Assembly (NCBI GenBank): GCA_030248195.1
Contig: JASAND010026687.1
Location: 1-64,000, forward strand
Length of the DNA stretch: 64,000 nucleotides
DNA from: Trissonchulus latispiculum
Lineage: Eukaryota; Nematoda; Enoplea; Enoplida; Ironidae
Direction: 5' to 3'
Of this stretch, positions 11,934 to 21,693 are shown in pieces (the stretch's first letter is position 1; every line of letters starts with the position of its first letter). The translations under genes were made by a program, and so were the position numbers. The notes under the pieces were generated by a model that was not told where the DNA came from, made no database searches, and worked only from the letters and a program-made list of their open reading frames with translations.

Positions 11934-13253
11934 CTAGAAAGTCCTGCTCCAAAGAGGAGAATAAAGGCTCAGCATATGCACAGACATATACGTATCCCGG
12001 ATCTGAACCAGCCCGTACTCGAGAACAATTTCTTCCTGCAAAGGAGTGACAGAATTATCAGAAAGATAGGCACGACGAATTCTGTCCGGAGGATACTGCA
12101 AAAGAGTCTCCTGAAACCACTTGAAATTCCGGTCCATCCTTGAGCCAGGAGACGGCGGCTTCGTCGGAAAAGAGGAGATACCCTTTTTCGGATCACCCTT
12201 AGTATTCCAAATGTGCGGGCCTTTCCGATGAAAAGGACCCCGCTGACGGAGACCAGAAGGCAAGGGCCGCTCAGCAATGTAGTCAGCAAGCTGAGTCAAA
12301 TCAACGATGGAATTCCGGGCGTCAATGCCTAAGGTTGAATACAAAATTCGAACCGTGTCAACAGCACCTATAGCAAAAATCGGGAAAGGCGTGTTGTACA
12401 GGATAGGCTGCAAGCCGTATCTGATGAGAGACCAAGAAGGAGTATCCATATAAATTGGAGGAATCAAAAACATAAAAACCTTGAAATTTGGATGATGCGT
12501 ACATTGACGAGGAGCATAGAAACAGAGTGGATCAATTTCCGTAGAAAATTTGAGGGGAAGGTCCGGAACTGCAATCAACAGGATGGAGAGGGCTGGTCTA
12601 GTGGACGAATCCGGAAAAGAGCCCTGATGTTTCACATACGAAAGTCAGAAAACGAGCCTTATCTGCCATTTTATAGATGTCCTGAGCTTTAGCGTAGAGC
12701 TGTTGGAGACTGGAAACTATCGTAATAGTGTCACGAGAATCTCGAGGTTTCAAGCTACTCGGCTCCCTTGCCCATTTCTGCACAGCGTCCTCCCAATTTT
12801 GCAGTTCCTGGGATTCAATGAAGGCCGGGATTGTCACAGGGTGAATGTCCCTATGCCTCAGAATTTCCTCCAGATCATCCTTGTAAGGGGAGGATTGGTG
12901 TTGGTCTTAGGCTCATTTGAGGACCTAGCTGCTGCCTCTGCTGCACGACGCAGGGCAGGATCCACCACTGAACCTGACGAAGAACCATTACCCGCACAAC
13001 GGCGCAGACGCTGGGTCTTCGACAGGTTAGGGGGAAACGCCTGCGTCAGATTGAGAGTAGCATCACTGGCAGCTCGACCCCACGTAGCACACCCCGGAGA
13101 AGCCGACGTCGACGCCCCAGCCCCCTCTGGTTCAGTTTCGAGATAAATTTCTACTGTGGAGGGCTGATCGTCCTCCTTCTGAGCCGATTCCGGCTGCTGA
13201 GCATCACCTCCGGGAGCACCCGGCTCCTCTGACTGATCTGAGTCACGCTGCAT
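11934..13253 (-). CDS. Accessory ORF 4, N-terminal part
   Basis: It starts at ATG 13253 (MQRDSDQSEEPG). The first ~130 residues are acidic, Ser/Gly-rich and then basic. A frame change at the C4 (minus) run 12887-12890 leads into DLEEILRHRDIHPV and IESQELQNWEDAVQKW, which is helical and contains conserved-looking Trp. A second change at the T4 (minus) run 12615-12618 leads into a ~230-residue globular-looking segment (ILLIAVPDLPLKF, VFMFLIPPIYMDTP, MDRNFKWFQETLL). I recognise no family. Position after pol would suit an env-like or accessory gene, but no signal peptide, transmembrane anchor or glycosylation-rich ectodomain is visible, so env is unlikely. Confidence 0.6.
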
Positions 13254-13260
13254 TACACAA

Positions 13261-13519
13261 GGTTCCAGAAAAATTTAAAGTAGAAACAAAAGTTATCAGA
13301 ATTTTCACTGCAAAAGGAGAATAAAATTTACATATACACCCACAATACAACAAAACTAAATTATAGACACGAAAACAAATACCACAATTTTCACAGGTGG
13401 AATGACATGGGCCCGTAGGAACACAACCAGATTTAACCTAAACACAAAACAAAAATGCATTAGTAACATATATACATGCGTAAAACAAAATTAGCAAAAA
13501 TTTATACGAAAATGAAATT
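13261..13519 (-). other. Introns around a 55-nt cysteine-rich mini-exon
   Basis: On the minus strand a textbook acceptor (TTACTAAT, pyrimidine tract, TTTTGTGTTTAG) precedes 13437, and a donor (TTGTG followed by GTATTTG) follows 13383. The enclosed 55 nt read KSGCVPTGPCHSTCENC with four cysteines. A second acceptor (CTCCTTTTGCAG) lies near 13310. Splicing into or around ATG 13253 is likely, but I cannot fix which exons join. Confidence 0.45.
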
Positions 13520-13955
13520 TCAGTTCAAAACCCAGGATTTCAGGGTCCAGTGTTCCTCCGATACTGGCTCACCAGGACCGAGGGCGCAAGCACTGGTTAG
13601 AAATGTCCCACCACCAATACGAGGTGTCCGATCCAAAAGCTGGATGGAGTGGACGAGGGTTTCCCGGTATTCCAAATCTGGTGTTAGTGGTAACTCCCGA
13701 ACCATGAATTCTCCACGGTGAAAGACGCGGGGAGCCCATTGACCACAGGTTGGGCAGTTATCTATCCGGGCAAAGTCCGGAGTAATAGGCCTGGAAATGT
13801 ACCCCTGCGGGGTTTGATGCAAGGCAATAATTGTGGTGGTGACCACCGGAACAAAATTTCTTTCTACTGGAACTTTGATCCACAACCTCTATAGAAGAAT
13901 CATGGTCCGAGACCACCTCAATCGCTCGGGAAACGGATGGAGATTGATCTGACAT
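13520..13955 (-). CDS. Accessory ORF 3, ~145 aa, C-x2-C motif
   Basis: It begins at ATG 13955 (MSDQSPSVSRAIEVV). The frame changes once near 13866-13885 and then runs to 13520. The C-terminal part contains NCPTCGQW, half of a possible zinc-binding site, and LPLTPDLEYRETLVHSIQLL. The MSD start is shared with ORF 2 and with the gag leader. No family was recognised. The end may be spliced rather than terminated, since a cysteine mini-exon follows at 13437. Confidence 0.5.
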
Positions 13956-14040
13956 TTGAAATAGTTGAGCAAAGCGTACAGACCGACGGCACTGCTGAGC
14001 GCACCAGAGGAACACTGGAAGGCAATTTGGATTATCTAAA

Positions 14041-14240
14041 CAAAATATAAATTCAATAAAATTTTATGAAATCTTAGAAAAACATGTTAAATCTTTTGAA
14101 GTAAATTTTAAAAATAAGCCCCTGATAATGCGAAATAAACAAATAATACAAATTAATTAGTATAAAACACAACTCAAGAAAACAATACATACGTAACACA
14201 CATAACAGAAAATCTACAAAACCATCATTGCTTTAACCCT
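14041..14240 (-). other. AT-rich intron-like spacer
   Basis: This AT-rich stretch separates accessory ORFs 2 and 3 and has no open frame. Its composition matches the other intron-like gaps of this element. Confidence 0.4.
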
Positions 14241-14748
14241 TTAGGGGATAGGATTTTGGGGACGAAGGCATCTATCAACAGGGTCCCAACGCCAAAACGA
14301 GACATCCGAAACTATGGCCTCGGCCAAGATACGAGAATTTTCAGATAAACTATTATATGGCGACCCAGTAAAAGTTTCATCCAAAAACCCAGGGGGGGGT
14401 AGACATGAAAATATCCCCTCTCTCATACGAACGTGCTGGGGGAGGCGTCAATGAAGAGGAGGAGGTCGATCTAGGCCCAGTAAAGCTGAGTGGATGGTCA
14501 AATATAGAATAAACTCCCAATTCAGGTTCCGAATAATGCATAGACTGGTGATCTGACGTAACTGGGTATTCGGAGTAATTTGGAAATTCAACGTTTGACA
14601 CAAATCTAGGATAATTAGAATTTGGTGAAAGCAACTCCGGACGAATGGGATACCTCATCGGCGGGAACCCCGGACGCGGAGGAGTATACCCTACTAGATG
14701 TCGACGTGCAGCCACCATCTGCTGTGAATACACCAAACGATCAGACAT
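14241..14748 (-). CDS. Accessory ORF 2, ~165 aa, unknown
   Basis: It starts at ATG 14748 (MSDRLVYSQQMVAARR) and ends at the TAA beside 14241. The two halves lie in different frames that meet exactly at an 8-base G run (14392-14399; C8 on the coding strand), so a one-base length error would restore a single protein. Composition is Pro, Ser and Tyr-rich in the first two thirds (TPPRPGFPPMRYPIRPELL). The C-terminus is more ordered (ILAEAIVSDVSFWRWDPVD). No domain was recognised. It sits between ORF 1 and ORF 3 on the same strand. Confidence 0.55.
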
Positions 14749-14922
14749 AATACATATACAGTTCAGAAAATATAGAAAAATAAGTAACCCACCGAATAAC
14801 CTTACGACGTGTTTGAAGGGGAATTTCCTGTATATACACAACCTTTCTAGAATAAAAATATATAATAAACACGACAAACACAACATACAACAACACATGC
14901 AAAACACCAAACGTCCTATTAC

Positions 14923-16240
14923 CTAATCAGACTCTTCCTCCGGAGTAGGGTTATGTAGTAGAGACCCAGGGGGCGGAGAGGCATGAGAGGTTGGGGACGC
15001 AATAGCGTCCGTAAATTTTTGAAGCAAGGCTGAAGATGAGAATTTCTGTAAAATAACTTCGTGCTCGTCTTTTACCAATAAGGAAGCTACAGGGCATGTC
15101 ATATACAAAGTAGGAGCACCTTTTTCCCGTAAATACAAGGGAGGCTGAAAATAAGCCGGGAACACAAAATATCCGAATTGAGCGGCTAATTCAATAAATT
15201 TTTTTGCAAGAAGGCAAATCTAATTCCGAAGGATCAAAAATCATAGCCGCAATATGTTTATAACGCAAATCTGCAGGGGTGACCCACCCCCACGGTAAGG
15301 TACCTCTAAACCCAGTTCTAATTCCTGATTTAACACCGGAGGAAGATGTTCTCCCGGAGCAACTTCGCCCCGGAGTGACACATACATGGGTAGACCAGCG
15401 TTTGAAAAATCGTATCTGCACGGCCGCGGGTCAAAACATTAAAATACAAATACTAAAATACGTATACAAAACCCAACTAGAGGAGAGAAAAATTTATGCT
15501 AACCTCAAAATTTTCCGAATTTGCGGGAAAAGTAGAATCTAGCAGATACTCAGAAAAGCACAACCCGCAATACGAACAGAATCCTAGAACACAAAACATA
15601 GAAATAAATACGGAACATAAACTGTGAAACCAAACTATACCTGTATACGTATCACTCCGTTGGTGGAGGGTGTGGGAATTCTCCCCTAAGCGATCTAACA
15701 ATATTATGGTAGTGACACTCCAGTATAAATTTTGGGTCTAAAAGTTGAAATCGCGCATGGCGGACATCAGTATAAGCAACCAATCCCGGAGGAGTAGTTA
15801 AACATGGTTCCGCTAAAGTTATAGGGCGTGCCCCCAGGTCCAAAAGATGTTTTGGCGGGTCAAAAGTGGCTGGAGTAGGATAACAATTAAATAAGACTGC
15901 TACTTTTTGCATGCGAGCCGATTCTTTTGCATAGTAAATAAGAAGAAGGCACGGGTTCTGGAGGAGAAGGGCAATTTTTATCTTCAACCGCAAAAGCGAA
16001 AAGTGATTTTGATTCTCGAACAGAGGGTGCCCCCCCAGCGATTATTCTATACCCCTGTGTCGGTGGGAACGGCACAGTGTCCCACGTAGGATCAAATTGG
16101 CTGGATTTGATAAGGTGCCAAATTTCGGCTGGAATTTCGTACTCCGGTCCCTCTGACACGGGTGGTAACAGAGCAAAAGTCACTCGTCTTTCCGGTTGTC
16201 CCTTTTTAGACTTACCAAATTTTGCTGTTCCGTATGGCAT
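14923..16240 (-). CDS. Accessory ORF 1, three-exon protein with Cys cluster
   Basis: It starts at ATG 16240 (MPYGTAKFGKSKKGQP), four bases inside a strong 3' splice site. Proposed exons: 16240-15641 (donor CAG/GTATAG), 15583-15504 (80 nt, reading FCSYCGLCFSEYLLD with C-x2-C-x2-C) and 15415-14923. Phases agree at both joins. Frame repairs would be needed near 15935 and at the C4 run 15683-15686 and T7 run 15199-15205. The protein is ~390 aa, with a basic N-terminus, a globular middle (GLVAYTDVRHARFQLL) and a C-terminus TPEEESD ending at TAG, immediately followed by GTAATAG, so the apparent stop could also lie at a donor. No family was recognised. Confidence 0.55.
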
Positions 16241-16265
16241 GGTACTAAAAACAAGAAAAGAATTA
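16241..16265 (-). promoter_or_regulatory. 3' splice acceptor ahead of accessory ORF 1
   Basis: On the minus strand a pyrimidine tract TTCTTTTCTTGTTTTTAG is followed by TACCATG. The exon would begin at 16244 and the start codon at 16240. This arrangement is what a spliced subgenomic mRNA for the region downstream of integrase would use, by analogy with retroviral env. Confidence 0.6.
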
Positions 16266-16369
16266 GAAAAATTTATTGAAAACCTACCAAAACGTTCTCC
16301 AGAAATCGGCGAAAGGCGCTGACTAGAGAGCAACAGAGCAAACAAGCGCGTACTGAAATAACTAGACAA

Positions 16370-16630
16370 TTACATAACATGTACAATAGATTGGTAAAAT
16401 ATAAATAGGGCAGGTAAAAGGGAAATAGAAAAGGTGTAAAAATAAAAGAAAATGTTAAGTAAAATAAGTAAAACGTTAAACAATAGTACTGAGGTTGACA
16501 GTAGCTTTTTATAGAATCGAAGGGAATGAATTTATAGAATATTTTATTCGTTTTAAATAAATGAAATTCTAAGAATTTGGAGAAATAAAATTCAAGGAGA
16601 AGGGAAATTAATCGGGCAAAAGAAAACAAA
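16370..16630 (-). other. AT-rich spacer between integrase and accessory region
   Basis: No LTR-like sequence and no clear purine-rich polypurine tract was seen here. This is where a compact gypsy element would normally have its 3' LTR. The sequence looks like intron or leader. Confidence 0.4.
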
Positions 16631-17479
16631 TTATGAATAATAGGGTTTTAGACGATTCACATTAATCAATTCTGGAGTAGCGTCTGAACGGTGGGTAGAC
16701 AAAATTTCAACATTAGTGGGAGAGACCACCTTTATAACACGGAAGGGGCCTTGAAACATGGGGAGAAATTTGCGACTTGCCCCCCGAGGGATGTTTGCCT
16801 GAGAAACATCTTTCCAAACCAACATATTTTCTTTGTACTCAACAACCTTGGTTTTCGCATCGTAAGCAGCTCGGCGTTTTTCCAAAACTTCTTGAGTATA
16901 TTCCTTGAGAATTTGACGAGAATACTGCAATTTTTCACGTAAATCTTCAACATAGGAAGGAGTAAATTCTTTAGCAAGTGGGTCCTTGCGGCTGAGTAAA
17001 TTTTGAGAAAATAACCGGGGATCCTGACCAAACAATAAATAATATGGGGATTCACCGGTAGAAGCATGGGGAGTAGAGCGGTAGGCAAACAAAACCCATG
17101 GAATTAATTCATCCCACTCTTTATTAAATCCTAAAATTGCTTTCCGTAGAAGCCCCTTTAAGGTTCCATTTAGTCGTTCGCACGCCCCATTGGTTTGAGG
17201 GTGGTAAGCGGTAGTACGTACATTTTTCGTCCCCAAAAGTTTACACAAAGATTCCATGAGAGCAGAACAAAAGGGAGTACCTTTGTCCGTAAGAATTTCT
17301 CTAGGGGCTTCATGAACCGCAATAATGTTCTCAGCAAAATTTTTGGCAATTGTTTGAGTCTGTTCATTAAGCATAGGAAAAGCCCAACCCCAACGCGTCA
17401 GGAAATCGACCACAACCAATACCTTGGAATTTCCAGAGGAGGTGGGGGGCGTGCATGACATCCATGGAGAGCCTCTCAA
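16631..17479 (-). CDS. pol: Integrase core and C-terminal GPF module
   Basis: This is the catalytic core of a Ty3/gypsy integrase. Visible features: VVVDFLTRWGWAFPM (first Asp region), EILTDKGTPF (TD-x-G second Asp block), AYHPQTNGACERLN (YHPQ.NG..ER.N block with the catalytic Glu), then STGESPYYLLFG, and a C-terminal FQGPFRVIKVVSP GPY/F module. No chromodomain follows; the frame ends at RLKPYYS. The frame joins the upstream RT/RNase H frame across a G6 run at ~17452-17457, where one extra base would restore continuity. It inserts element cDNA into the genome. Confidence 0.93.
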   Translation of the reverse strand: MRGSPWMSCTPPTSSGNSKVLVVVDFLTRWGWAFPMLNEQTQTIAKNFAENIIAVHEAPREILTDKGTPFCSALMESLCKLLGTKNVRTTAYHPQTNGACERLNGTLKGLLRKAILGFNKEWDELIPWVLFAYRSTPHASTGESPYYLLFGQDPRLFSQNLLSRKDPLAKEFTPSYVEDLREKLQYSRQILKEYTQEVLEKRRAAYDAKTKVVEYKENMLVWKDVSQANIPRGASRKFLPMFQGPFRVIKVVSPTNVEILSTHRSDATPELINVNRLKPYYS

Positions 17480-19342
17480 AAGGGGCTTCTACAGGGGTGA
17501 AAAAACGCATCCAGGCCTGCTTTTTGCGATGTCCGCGGTTGCACGCTGCACAAACTTCACATAAGTCCAAGTACCGATTTACATCATGAGTTAAAGTTTC
17601 CCAAAAATATTTCCCAGAGATCATCCCCAGTGTGCGGTCCCTCCCGTTATGACACCCAGCAAACAATGTATTATGACATTCATCAAATACGTACTTACGA
17701 CAATCCCGGGGAACCACTATCAATTTTAGGGGATCACGACGTTTGAACTTAAGCCTCCTATGTAAAATTTCATTTTCAACATAATAATCTGAAGAAGTTT
17801 TACGTACAGCATATGCCTCTACAGGATCCTTCGGTAGAGTTTTGTCCTGTAGAAATTTCAACATATTTGCTGTAAAAGTGTCCGACTGTAAGGCTTGCTT
17901 CCAAATTTCTATTCCGGCTTCGGATGCCAGTGGGTCTTCCGGACCCTCATAGTCGTCCTCCAGATTAGTAATTGCAAAAAGGAATTCTGGAATTTTAGGG
18001 TGGTCCGCAAAGGAACCAGGTATTTCAGGAGGATTCCGTGACAATGCATCCGGAGCACCATTTGTGACACCCGGGCGCTGAATTACCCGAAACCGAAAAG
18101 AACGTAGAAAGGCCCTCCACCGGGCTATTCGGCCAAGGGCAGTTTTTGGTACCACTTGGTCACCCTCAAGTGCTTTATGGTCGGTTATAACATCAAATTC
18201 ATAGAAAATCAAATAATGTTGAAAATATGAAATTCCAAAAATAGCCAGGGCCTCTAGCTCAGTTACGTGGTAGTTCTTTTCTGCTGTGGTCAGCGCCCGG
18301 GCGGCATATGCAACCGGATGAAATTTACCTTGCTCATCAGTTTGCTGGAGGACGGCTGCAATACCTAAAAAACTGGCATCCGTAGCCAAGGTGAACCGTT
18401 TTGAAAAGTCCGGATACACCAATACAGGAGCCGTAATCAACTTTTCCTTTAGAGTTTCAAAAGCCGCTTGACAAGCACTAGACCAAATAAATTCTGCGTC
18501 CTTTTTAAGTAAAGAGTTTAGGGGGTGAGCAATTTTAGAAAAATTTGGAACAAATCGCCGGTAATACCCCGCTAGACCCAGAAAACTTTGAACATCTTTC
18601 ACAGTTTGTGGAACAGAAAAATCCTTAACAACACGAATTTTCTCCGGATCCGTGGAGATCCTGGAGGCAGACAGAACATGGCCCAAAAAGGGCATAGAAG
18701 ATTTTGCAAATTCGCATTTTGACAATTTTAGAATGACGCGCTCTCTTGAAAAACGTAGAAAAATTTCAAGAAGTTTGTCCAAATGATCAAATTCAGAGGC
18801 GCTAGATATTAGAATGTCGTCAATATAAACCGTAAACCCTTCCATTATGCGATCTATAATGCGTTGAAAAGTTGACGGAGCATTACACAGTCCGAACGGC
18901 ATAACCTTGAACTCATACAGCCCGGAGTGGGTGATAAAGGAGGTTTTCTCCCGGTTCGGAGGGTAAATGGGAATTTGATGGAAACCGGAGGCCAAATCTA
19001 GTTTTGAAAAAATGGAATGGCCCAAAATTGCCTCGAAATGTCCGTGGATATAGGGGATGGGGTAGCAATCCTTTTTAGTGATTGCATTCAATTTCCGATA
19101 ATCGACACATAACCTCCAATCCCCGTCCTTTTTGGCGACCAGAATGATGGGAGAAGCCCATTAGGGCTCCTGGAGGGCTGTATGAGTCCCTGTTCCAACC
19201 ATGCAGCAAGTTTTTCGTCTATGATTTGTCTTTGCGCAGGGTTAACCTTATACGCCCGCGGTTTTATAGGGCGTTTACCGGGTTCAATTTCAATATAGTG
19301 ATAATCGATTTCAGTTTTACCACAGCCCCGGCTGCGTCCCAA
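17367..19342 (-). CDS. pol: Reverse transcriptase, RNase H and integrase zinc domain
   Basis: RT begins in the frame at 19342 (KLAAWLEQGLIQPSRSP) and shifts near 19155 into the main frame (to 17367), which upstream of its first ATG reads LVAKKDGDWRLCVDYRKLN. RT motifs seen: KLDLASGFHQIPI, MPFGLCNAPSTFQ and active site VYIDDILI (YIDD). RNase H follows with LATDASFLGIAAVLQ, TELEALAIF and ITDHKALEGD. The integrase HHCC zinc region follows (ECHNTLFAGCHNGRD ... LCEVCAAC). The break at ~19155 is not in a homopolymer and may be a true lesion. Copies element RNA into DNA inside the capsid. Confidence 0.95.
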
Positions 19343-20542
19343 ATATTTGGAAAATTCAAAATCATAAGTTTCAGCCTGCGCTGGTTCCTACGCGTCAGGC
19401 AACAATCAGTAAGTTTGATTTTTTCAAACAAGAGAGCGCGTCTTTCTGCTTCCACAAAAGCAGGAGAATTTACAATTTCAGTTAAGTTGTTGGAGACGCC
19501 CCCCTGCTCCGGAGAGGCTGCCTCCCTGGAAGAAGGATTTTCCTGAGTTGACATTTCAAGTAGTTGTTGGCGTGTTATATACGTATATCCGGGCTCACCC
19601 GGATGTACTTGCCTTATAAACTTCACCGGGACCCACGGCCCAGGTTCAAGAGCTTCACACTCCTCCTCCCCCACTAGATTCTCCGAAGACGCAGGACCGG
19701 TGGACTCCCCACTGACTTGCCCGGACAACAGCCCAGACACACCAGGGGGTTCCCCAGAAGAGCCGCCCGGACAACGGCCCAGACAACCTTCCCCGGAAGA
19801 AACGTCCTCCTGCGACTTAGGGGAATCTTCAACCCAATACTGGAGCTGGTCAGAAAACCCCACTGAAACTAACGGAAAAGGCCTTTTTCAAATTTTCAGG
19901 TAAAGGTGCTAGTTGTTCTGAGGAAATTAGCGAAGATTTTAAAACAGTTGTCTGGCCTAATGAGGGGGAGGCTACCCCCTCTTTTGAAATTTTTTGAGGT
20001 TCTGGGGGAGTAGACAATGCCTTTGCTAGGGTGGTATTTTCTTTCACAACCTCCAATTCCAAATTTTCTTCTTCTAGGGGGTGGCTTACCCCCTCTTTTG
20101 AAAAAATATTCGAATCCATATTTTCTTCGTGGCACTGAAACACGATTTGCTGATCGTCTTGAGCCTTTTTCTGTAAATATGGATCGAATGGAGAACCTTC
20201 CCGGAGTGGAGGGTCCCCCATACGTGCGTCAACAGCAAAAAGCAAATCTCGTGCAAATTCGTCTAAATGAACTTGAACTGCAGTGAAAATATTAAGATCA
20301 CACAAAATAGGTTCCCGGGCGGAATAATCCCGCACGGGAGTGACCGACCCAAGTACCGTGGCCTGTGGAATTGTAATTGGTGATGGAGTTGGATTTACCA
20401 TTAGAAGTTCGAAGAAATTTTCCAAAATTTGAACCACCCCAGCATAAGGTAAAACTTTATGTTCAGACAATAAAGATTCCATGGGGTCGAAAAAACACAG
20501 TGGTCCCCGAACAGCGGAGGAGGTTCGAGCTTGCGCCCACAC
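19264..20542 (-). CDS. pol: Pol linker between protease and RT
   Basis: Two frames (20542-19850 and 19863-19264) carry on from the protease frame. The first joins the protease across an A6 run (20490-20495; T6 on the coding strand), the second across a G4/T4 cluster at 19853-19861. The segment is ~420 residues, longer than usual for this position, acidic and Pro/Ser-rich. It includes a copy of the dispersed GVSGLLSGQ motif near 19725 that also occurs in the gag leader. The function is unknown; it is probably a flexible spacer in the polyprotein. Confidence 0.7.
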
Positions 20543-21690
20543 CTCCGAGGTGAGGGGACTACTACATCCACTGCCATCACTGCCGGAGTTTCATCACACC
20601 AGTTTGCCAAAAATTCGGCACGGATATCAACCGCCGAGAGTAGGGGATGGCGGATGCCTTGCATATTAACCTCGTTAGAAGAAAATAACAAATCCCACTG
20701 GAACATTTTCATAAAATCGGTGCCAATTAACATATCCCGGTAGAATTCGGGTGCCATATGAAAAGACCAACCATATTCTTTGCACCCCACTGTAAAAATA
20801 ACAAAAACTTTGGCTGAAATTTTTAGGGGAGCGTTATTTGAAGTGACAGCAGTGATAGGATCAGGGTGGTCAATACGAACTTCCGCCCCACTGGCTAAAA
20901 TTTTTTGGACTGTTCGGGGACTAATGATAGAAATCGACGCCCCGGAATCTATGATTGCCAAAATTCTTGCGGCCCCAGATGTTACTAAAATAGCGGGCAT
21001 GTTGTCCGCTGCCGCTAGTACCTGTTCGGATTCAATTCCAGCCGAGACTCCCGGAGTCACCGCTACGGAAGCTAAATGGCCTGAAACAGGATTTTCCTTG
21101 TCTTGCACAGTGTCAATAACGGTGGGCTGTTCCGTCTCCGTGGCCACTGAGACGCTCTGTGCCTGTGTTGACTGGGAAGGGGGCATCCCCCCGAGAACCG
21201 GAGAAAAACCCGCAGCCCAAGTAGGAGGTGGGTGTTTTTCAACAAACATAATCGAGTCGTATTCCGATTGATTAGGGCATAAACGTTTCAATAAAAGTGC
21301 CATTTCACGCATTTGGTTAGATAAAGCATAATGATATTCTTGCATAAAGCTATACGTAGCTCGATAAATTGCCTGTAAATGGGTCAGATTATGAACTACT
21401 TTTGAAAAAACACTTGACAATTGTGCTTCTGACATTGACAAATCGAGATGTCGAGAATCCAGTTCAGTGGAAATTGAAAGCGCCTCCGGACTAGACTGGA
21501 GGGGCCCCTCCCCCCACGGAGCAGGACCGCCACCTGGCCGGGCTGACACCATAGAAACTTGAAATTGGCCAAACATCTGATTTGCTTGTTGTAAAGTGAC
21601 TCCGGTGGAAGGGGGAGCTGACCCACCCGAGGGAGGGGCAGCTTGCGCTCCCGCTCCCGAATCCGACGCAGGTACAAAATTTTGTGACAA
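20401..21690 (-). CDS. pol: Retropepsin-type aspartic protease region of pol
   Basis: It follows gag in the same frame immediately after a UAG codon. The protease lies at ~20.7-21.0 kb: ILAIIDSGASISIIS (catalytic D-S-G-A), then a flap/beta region and DMLIGTDFMKMF (the conserved I/L-I-G-x-D-F block). The N-terminal ~200 residues are Gly/Ala/Pro-rich and then helical (MQEYHYALSNQMREMALLL). The last ~40 residues after ~20490 are out of frame with the linker because of the A6-run break. It cleaves the Gag-Pol polyprotein. Confidence 0.9.
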   Translation of the reverse strand: MSQNFVPASDSGAGAQAAPPSGGSAPPSTGVTLQQANQMFGQFQVSMVSARPGGGPAPWGEGPLQSSPEALSISTELDSRHLDLSMSEAQLSSVFSKVVHNLTHLQAIYRATYSFMQEYHYALSNQMREMALLLKRLCPNQSEYDSIMFVEKHPPPTWAAGFSPVLGGMPPSQSTQAQSVSVATETEQPTVIDTVQDKENPVSGHLASVAVTPGVSAGIESEQVLAAADNMPAILVTSGAARILAIIDSGASISIISPRTVQKILASGAEVRIDHPDPITAVTSNNAPLKISAKVFVIFTVGCKEYGWSFHMAPEFYRDMLIGTDFMKMFQWDLLFSSNEVNMQGIRHPLLSAVDIRAEFLANWCDETPAVMAVDVVVPSPRRCGRKLEPPPLFGDHCVFSTPWNLYCLNIKFYLMLGWFKFWKISSNF

Positions 21691-21693
21691 CTA
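21691..21693 (-). promoter_or_regulatory. In-frame UAG between gag and pol (possible readthrough stop)
   Basis: The coding strand reads ATT CCG TAG TTG TCA CAA. Gag upstream and the protease frame downstream are in the same frame and contiguous, with only this one stop between them. This fits stop-codon suppression as in gammaretroviruses, rather than the frameshift used by many gypsy elements. It could also be a point mutation of a continuous Gag-Pol. Confidence 0.6.

Noticed and set aside
11934..13253. Envelope glycoprotein for the retroelement
   Set aside because: Position would fit, but there is no signal peptide, transmembrane anchor, furin site or cysteine-rich ectodomain in any of the pieces.
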